A program made the translations under genes and the position numbers. Under the pieces are notes generated by a model. The model had not been told where the DNA came from. It saw only the letters and a list, made by a program, of their open reading frames with translations, and made no database searches. A stretch of DNA of 26,885 bases from Solirubrobacterales bacterium 70-9 (GTDB lineage Bacteria; Actinomycetota; Thermoleophilia; Solirubrobacterales; 70-9), in the NCBI GenBank assembly GCA_001898095.1, contig MKSH01000247.1:38788-65672 (forward strand). Reading direction: 5' to 3'. Positions 22,427 through 26,885 of this stretch are shown piece after piece (within the stretch, counting starts at the first letter, position 1; each line of letters begins with the position of its first letter).

Positions 22427-23443
22427 GTGCGCGCTGTCGAGATCGGAGCGGACCGCATCCTGCGGACGACCGAGCGGGAGCCCGGTCGTCCGGGCGAGGG
22501 CGAGATCAGAGTCGAGGTCGGCCACGCCGGGATCTGCGGCTCCGACCTGCACAATCTCCAGATGCCGGACTACGCTCCGGCGGGCACGGTCCTCGGCCAC
22601 GAGTTCTCCGGCATCGTGGCGGAGCTGGGGACGGGCGTTGGCAGGCTCCGGCCGGGCGACCGGGTCGCGGTCCTGCCGTTCGACTTCTGCGGCGTCTGCG
22701 CGCGCTGCGTGAGTGGCAGCCCCCAGACGTGCGTCCAGATCAGGACGACGAAGATCGGCGGCGCGTTCAGGCAGGGCGCCTTCGCCGAGTCCGTGATCGT
22801 CCCCGCCGCCAGCGCGTATGTGCTCCCCGACTCCGTGGGCGACGCGGAAGGCGCCTTGGTCGAGCCGATCGCGGTCGGCATCCACGGTGTCGCGGCGGCG
22901 GAATCCTCGCCGGAGGAGCCGGTGGCCGTGGTCGGCGGCGGCCCGGTCGGTGTCATGGTCACCCTGGCCCTCCAGGCACGCGGATTCTCGAGGATCGTAG
23001 GCGTCGAGCCCAACCGATTTCGTCGTGACCGGCTCGCCGGCCTCGGGATCGCGGTGACTGCGCCGGACGACGGGCCGGAAGCCGCGAGGGAAGCCCTAGC
23101 AGGCGCCGTCCCCAACGTCGTCTTCGACTGCTCGGGCCACCCGACCGGACCTTCGACCGCGCTTGAACTGCTCGAGCCTCTCGGTCGGTTGGTCGTGCTC
23201 GGATCGACCGTCCGTCCGGCCCCGTTCGACTTCTACAGATTGGTCCGCGACGAGATCCGGGTGCGGGGGGCCGTCTGCTACACGCGGGAGGAGTTCAAGG
23301 AGGCCATCGAGCACCTCGCGGCGGGCCGGATCCCGAGCGGAGACCTGATCACCGACATCCGGGACCTGGACCGCGCGCAGGAGTCCTTCGAGGAGTTGAT
23401 CGGGAACGGGACGACCCAGATGAAGATCCTGCTGACGCCATGA
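22427..23443 (+). CDS. Zinc-binding dehydrogenase (sorbitol/threonine dehydrogenase type)
   Basis: This 338-residue medium-chain dehydrogenase has catalytic zinc residues C37 (AGICGSDLH) and H58-E59 (LGHEFSG), a further ligand E146 in LVEPIAVG, and structural cysteines C88, C91, C94 and C102. The nucleotide motif is GGGPVG (170-175). The EP motif and overall pattern place it with sorbitol, threonine and butanediol dehydrogenases rather than with simple alcohol dehydrogenases, so a polyol, hydroxy acid or diol substrate is likely. It differs clearly from the other zinc dehydrogenase in the cluster (18707-19741). The GTG start at 22427 abuts the preceding stop. The end overlaps the iron-type dehydrogenase start by ATGA. 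Confidence 0.9.
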   Translation: MRAVEIGADRILRTTEREPGRPGEGEIRVEVGHAGICGSDLHNLQMPDYAPAGTVLGHEFSGIVAELGTGVGRLRPGDRVAVLPFDFCGVCARCVSGSPQTCVQIRTTKIGGAFRQGAFAESVIVPAASAYVLPDSVGDAEGALVEPIAVGIHGVAAAESSPEEPVAVVGGGPVGVMVTLALQARGFSRIVGVEPNRFRRDRLAGLGIAVTAPDDGPEAAREALAGAVPNVVFDCSGHPTGPSTALELLEPLGRLVVLGSTVRPAPFDFYRLVRDEIRVRGAVCYTREEFKEAIEHLAAGRIPSGDLITDIRDLDRAQESFEELIGNGTTQMKILLTP

Positions 23444-24645
23444 CGTCGGAACCGACCCAGATCGCGCCGCGGACGGACGGCAGGACGGTGACGCTCCCGG
23501 CCGTGCGGGAGTTGCACTACGGGTCCGGAGCGCTCGAGCTCGCAGCGGCGCAGCTCTCGGCGATGGGCGAGGAGCGGGTCTTCGTCATCGCGTCGCGATT
23601 CTCGGCGGCGGCGGTCGACAGGTTGGCCGGCGCCCTCGGCGACGCCTACGCCGGCAGCTTCGACGAAGTCGTGATGCACGTACGGCGTGACTCGGTGGAC
23701 GCGGGACTCGAGGCGGCCCGTCGTGCGGGAGCGACCGCGTTGATCTCGATCGGGGGCGGCACCGAGATCGACTGCACCAAGGCGATCGCCCTCTGCCTCG
23801 CCTGCGGCTTCGGATCGGCACACGAGCTGGCCGCCTACCGCGTCCGTGCGGGCGCGGGAGCCGGACAGGCCGTCGCCCCTGTGTCGATCGCGCCGCCTCG
23901 GCACCTTGCGGTGCCGACCACGCTCTCGGGGGCCGAGACGACGACCCTGTTCGGCGTCACCGACCCCGAGAGCTCGGAGAAGCACGTCTACTCCGACCCC
24001 AGCCTGGCGCCGTGGACCGTCGTCCTCGATCCCGGCGTGGCGGCCGGGACCCCGGATTGGCTCTGGGCGTCCTCGGGGATGCGCGCGGTCGACCATGCCG
24101 TGGAGAGCGTCCTCTCGCCGCGCGCCTGGCCGCTCCAGGACGCCGTCGCCCTCGAAGGCCTTCGCGTCCTGCGGCACAACCTGATCTATTCGGCCCTCAA
24201 CCCCGACGAAGTCGCAGCGCGGAGGGCGTGCCAGCTGGGAGCCTGGATGGCCAGCTATGCGGTCGAGACCAGCGGCGTCGGCCTCTCGCACGCGATAGGA
24301 CATCAACTCGCCCCGCAATTCGACCTCGCCCACGGCGTCACCTCGGCGATCATGCTGCCCCACGTCATGGGCTTCAACGCCGACGTGACCGCTCCGGCAC
24401 TCGAGCGGATCGCAAGCGCTGGTTGGGGGGGCGGTGGTGCGCAGGCCGCGGTCGACGGCATCCGCGAGCTGGCCGGGAGCCTGCGGGCGGCGGGCATCGC
24501 GACGACCCTTTCCGAGGCGGGTGCCGACAGACCCGCCCTCGACGCCGTGGCCGACCGCGTGATCGCCGATCCGAGCATCGATACCAATCCCAAACCGGTC
24601 GTCCGTGCGGACGTCATGGCGCTGTTCGCGGCCGCCTGGGAGTGA
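23440..24645 (+). CDS. Iron-type alcohol dehydrogenase / maleylacetate reductase-like protein
   Basis: This 401-residue protein has the group III dehydrogenase fold. GGGTEIDCTKAIA (105-117) binds the nucleotide, and PTTLSGAE (159-166) and GLSHAIGHQL (281-290) are conserved. Of the usual metal ligands, H219, H284 and H298 are present, but the Asp of the GMDxxxH motif is replaced by Arg (GMRAVDHAVE, R215), with a neighbouring D218. This departs from true iron-dependent dehydrogenases and resembles maleylacetate reductase-like members, some of which need no metal. A role in reducing an unsaturated or keto acid at the end of the pathway is possible. It starts in the stop of the preceding gene and is the last gene of the tightly packed run; a 144-bp gap follows. 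Confidence 0.85.
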   Translation: MTSEPTQIAPRTDGRTVTLPAVRELHYGSGALELAAAQLSAMGEERVFVIASRFSAAAVDRLAGALGDAYAGSFDEVVMHVRRDSVDAGLEAARRAGATALISIGGGTEIDCTKAIALCLACGFGSAHELAAYRVRAGAGAGQAVAPVSIAPPRHLAVPTTLSGAETTTLFGVTDPESSEKHVYSDPSLAPWTVVLDPGVAAGTPDWLWASSGMRAVDHAVESVLSPRAWPLQDAVALEGLRVLRHNLIYSALNPDEVAARRACQLGAWMASYAVETSGVGLSHAIGHQLAPQFDLAHGVTSAIMLPHVMGFNADVTAPALERIASAGWGGGGAQAAVDGIRELAGSLRAAGIATTLSEAGADRPALDAVADRVIADPSIDTNPKPVVRADVMALFAAAWE

Positions 24646-24789
24646 GGAAGATCTTGCCCGAGCGCCGAGCCCGCCCCGGTCAGCTTCCCCATACGGGGCA
24701 TCTTGGATCTGGAGTGGCGGCCTTCCGAGATCCCCTGTGCGAGTCTGAACCTGCGGCCTGTCTTTAGTCCGCGCTTGATGGAGGATGGA
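24646..24789 (+). promoter_or_regulatory. Gap before the transporter genes
   Basis: This 144-bp gap separates the enzyme operon from the ABC genes and could hold a terminator or a new promoter. The only dyad I see is the short CCCC-ATAC-GGGG at 24687-24698, without a T-run. GGAGG at 24780-24784 is the ribosome site that selects the GTG at 24790 as permease start. Confidence 0.3.
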
Positions 24790-25821
24790 GTGAAGCCCAA
24801 CCAGGGAAGGCGAGCACCGATGACACCGGCGGCGATCCGCATGCCCGCGAAGTTCCTTCGTGGTGCACGGACCGCGCCGGCACTGCGGGCCGTCGCGCCC
24901 TATGCGCTGGCCGTCATCGTGTTCCTCGTCGGCGGCCAGGTGATCAACGGGTTCACCGACCTCGTCAACGTCCGCTCGCTGCTCGTGATCGCCGCCCTGC
25001 TGGGGATCGTCAGCGCCGGTCAGTCGCTGACCATCCTCCTTGCCGGGATCGACCTCTCGATCCCGGCCCTGATGGCCTTCTCCAATGTGCTGTCCGTCGA
25101 GCTCTACGGCAAGGGGTGGAGCTTCGGAGTGGTCATCGCCGCCCTCCTCGTCGGGGCTGCGCTGATCGGCGCGACGAGTGGCTTCGTCTCCAAGAAGCTG
25201 AATGCCCACCCTCTGATCATCACGCTGGCGGTCTCTTCGATGGTCACCGGCGGGGTCCTGACCTACACGCAGGGCGGCGAGAGCACCCAGGCGCTCCCTG
25301 CCTGGATCTCCGAAGCCGTCTCGCCTGCGGGTCACACGGCAGGCGTTGCGATCCCGGCGGTGGTGGTCGTCTGGGCGGCGATCGCCGCGCTGGTCGTCTT
25401 CCTGCAGCGGGGCACCGTCTTCGGGCGCCACCTCTACGCGACGGGGGCCAACCCCAGCGCGGCCCCGTACGCACTGGTTCGGACGACCTGGATCTGGGTG
25501 GTCTGCTTTGCGCTGAGCGCCGTCTTCGCGGCGGTCGGCGGCATCCTGCTCGGCGGGTTGAGCGGCGGCGCCAGCGTGGACGCGGGCGCGCCATACCTGT
25601 TCCTCACCGTCGCCGCCGTGGTCGTCGGGGGGACGCCGCTGCTCGGCGGTCGCGGGGGCTATGGACCGACGATCGGTGGCGTGCTCCTGATCACCGTGTT
25701 GACGACCCTCCTGGTCGGGGTCGGGGTCGACCAGCAGGAGCAGCAGATGCTCCTCGGCGGGTTGATCGTCGCGGTGGTCGCGATCTACGGCCGTCAGGCC
25801 AGCGTGCGGACGCAGATCTGA
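24790..25821 (+). CDS. ABC transporter permease, ribose/sugar (RbsC) type
   Basis: This 343-residue polytopic inner-membrane protein belongs to the BPD_transp_2 family used by ribose, xylose, galactose and autoinducer-2 importers. About eight to ten hydrophobic segments are visible, starting at YALAVIVFLVGGQVI. Signature pieces are SAGQSLTILLAGIDLS, NAHPLIITLAVSSMVTGG, FGRHLYATGANPSAA and GGTPLLGGRGGYGPTIGG. The GTG at 24790 was chosen for the GGAGG 5 bases upstream; an ATG at 24820 is a fair alternative, and the longer ORF from 24703 is unlikely. With the ATPase that follows it would import a sugar, polyol or similar small polar compound. No periplasmic-type binding protein gene lies in the window; it may sit just past the right end. 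Confidence 0.9.
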   Translation: MKPNQGRRAPMTPAAIRMPAKFLRGARTAPALRAVAPYALAVIVFLVGGQVINGFTDLVNVRSLLVIAALLGIVSAGQSLTILLAGIDLSIPALMAFSNVLSVELYGKGWSFGVVIAALLVGAALIGATSGFVSKKLNAHPLIITLAVSSMVTGGVLTYTQGGESTQALPAWISEAVSPAGHTAGVAIPAVVVVWAAIAALVVFLQRGTVFGRHLYATGANPSAAPYALVRTTWIWVVCFALSAVFAAVGGILLGGLSGGASVDAGAPYLFLTVAAVVVGGTPLLGGRGGYGPTIGGVLLITVLTTLLVGVGVDQQEQQMLLGGLIVAVVAIYGRQASVRTQI

Positions 25822-25828
25822 GGACGTC

Positions 25829-26885
25829 GTGAGCCCCTCGGTGACGGAGACCGGAGTCGAGCCCGACCGCGGACCCGGCGGGGGAGACGAGACCCCGCGG
25901 CTGGCCGCAACCGGGATCTCCCGGAGGTTCGGCGAGACGCAGGCGCTCGCCTCCGCGTCGCTGGACCTCCGCGCGGGAGAGATCCACGCGCTTCTCGGCG
26001 AGAACGGCTCCGGGAAGAGCACCCTGGTCAAGGTCCTCGGTGGCGTCATCCCTCCCGACTCGGGCGAAATCACGATCGAAGGGTCACCGGTCTCCCTGAG
26101 GACGCCCGCCGGGGCGGCCCGGCGGGGAATATCGGTCGTCTACCAGGAGACCCTGGTCGTAGACGAGCTGTCGCTCTTGGACAACGTCCTGATGGGCCTC
26201 GATGGTGTCGTGCGGAGCCGCCGTCGCGACGATGGACTGATCGAGCGGGTGAGGAGCGTCCTTGGGAGCATCGGGCTCGGCGAGGTCCCGCTCGGCGCGC
26301 CGATGATGGCACTCGACCTCGGCCAGAGGCAGCTGGCGACCATCGCTCGTGCGATGGTCCGGGACAGCTGGCTGCTGATCCTCGACGAGGCGACGTCGGC
26401 CCTTGACATCTCGAAGCGCGACGCCGTGTTCAAGGTGCTCGATCGCCGCCGTGAGGAAGGCCAGACCATCCTGCTGATAACCCATCGGATGGACGAGATC
26501 GCGAGCGTTGCCGATCGAGTCACCGTGCTGCGCTCCGGGACCACGGTCAGCTCAGTCGACGCCCGCACGCCGGCCCGTGAGCTGGTCGCTCTGATGACCG
26601 GCGACGACATCTCCGAGTACGAGCCCAAGCGCAGTTCCGCCGGCGCGGCCCGCACGCCCCTGTTGCAGGTGAAGGGGTTGCAGCTCGCCGAGGAGGCGGC
26701 ACCGATCGACTTCTCGATCGGGACCGGAGACCTGGTCGGGGTCGCCGGGCTGGAGGGTCACGGACAGGCGGACTTCCTCGAACATCTGAGCGGCTTCGCG
26801 TCGTCGCCGGCGGGCGTCGTCCAAGTGCTCGACGGGGGGAAGTGGCGGGACGTCGGCGGAGCCCGGTCGGCCGTGGACTCGGGGA
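25829..26885 (+). CDS. Sugar-type ABC transporter ATP-binding protein (RbsA type), cut by the window end
   Basis: This ORF stays open for 352 codons to the last base, so the C-terminus is missing; RbsA-type proteins have two ATPase halves and about 500 residues. The first half is complete: Walker A GENGSGKS (57-64), Q-loop Q106 (VVYQET), signature LDLGQ (162-166) in place of LSGGQ, Walker B LLILDE (182-187) and switch H219 (LLITH). The second half begins at about 268 (TPLLQVKGLQL) and shows the degenerate pattern DLVGVAGLEGHGQADFLEHL, where the usual Walker A is lost, as is normal in this family. The GTG at 25829 lies 7 bases after the permease stop, so the two genes are co-transcribed. It supplies energy for the importer on the cytoplasmic side. 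Confidence 0.92.
   Translation, partial: MSPSVTETGVEPDRGPGGGDETPRLAATGISRRFGETQALASASLDLRAGEIHALLGENGSGKSTLVKVLGGVIPPDSGEITIEGSPVSLRTPAGAARRGISVVYQETLVVDELSLLDNVLMGLDGVVRSRRRDDGLIERVRSVLGSIGLGEVPLGAPMMALDLGQRQLATIARAMVRDSWLLILDEATSALDISKRDAVFKVLDRRREEGQTILLITHRMDEIASVADRVTVLRSGTTVSSVDARTPARELVALMTGDDISEYEPKRSSAGAARTPLLQVKGLQLAEEAAPIDFSIGTGDLVGVAGLEGHGQADFLEHLSGFASSPAGVVQVLDGGKWRDVGGARSAVDSG

Noticed and set aside
23278..26073. 931-codon minus-strand ORF across three genes
   Set aside because: It spans the antisense of the iron-type dehydrogenase, the permease and the start of the ATPase, all of which are recognisable on the plus strand.
1..26885. CRISPR arrays, tRNA or rRNA genes, insertion sequences
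   Set aside because: Reading through the gaps I found no regular repeats with spacers, no tRNA-like cloverleaf and no transposase; the defence island has no visible attachment sites.

Overview
The window looks like chromosome from a high-GC actinobacterium. The indicators are uniformly GC-rich codon use, many GTG/TTG starts, 4-base stop/start overlaps, an exact actinobacterial-type LexA box, an imuB / small ORF / dnaE2 mutasome operon, and an ArsR-like regulator with the RGAxEHFY ending I associate with Thermoleophilia (Solirubrobacterales). Actinomycetota is fairly safe; Thermoleophilia is a guess.

Positions 1-6250 are a defence island. A hypothetical gene (2-526, minus) faces a two-gene operon encoding a DUF4365 nuclease fused to an APAZ domain (701-2026) and a short, catalytically dead prokaryotic Argonaute (2023-3474). 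This is the architecture of a SPARDA system (short pAgo with a DREN-APAZ effector). Next comes a complete DarT/DarG module (3611-5310): a DNA ADP-ribosyltransferase toxin and its macrodomain antitoxin. A ribbon-helix-helix protein of unknown role (5696-6250, minus) with an operator-like repeat upstream closes the island. The two systems would act in different ways: Argonaute-triggered degradation of nucleic acid, and ADP-ribosylation of thymidine in DNA.

Positions 6298-11181 hold an SOS mutagenesis operon. A perfect LexA-box match overlaps the predicted -10 element of imuB, and imuB, a small DUF6504-like protein and dnaE2 are translationally coupled. No imuA or imuA' is present. Positions 11182-13206 carry small regulators: an XRE-type helix-turn-helix gene broken by an apparent frameshift, an ArsR-like protein, a two-domain winged-helix protein, and a 758-bp gene-free stretch with strong hairpins.

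Positions 13207-26885 form a catabolic cluster that I cannot match to a named pathway. A LysR regulator precedes a tightly packed run: an unknown protein built from an internal duplication, an IlvB-like thiamine-diphosphate (ThDP) enzyme, E1 alpha and beta subunits of a 2-oxoacid (acetoin-type) dehydrogenase, a zinc alcohol dehydrogenase, a short-chain dehydrogenase, a KynB-like cyclase/formamidase, an M29/NicX-fold metalloenzyme, a second zinc dehydrogenase and an iron-type alcohol dehydrogenase. A ribose/sugar-type ABC permease and ATPase follow, and the ATPase runs off the window. The gene set suggests uptake of a polyol, sugar-like or cyclic compound, its oxidation, and ThDP-dependent C-C bond cleavage. 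The substrate is unknown.
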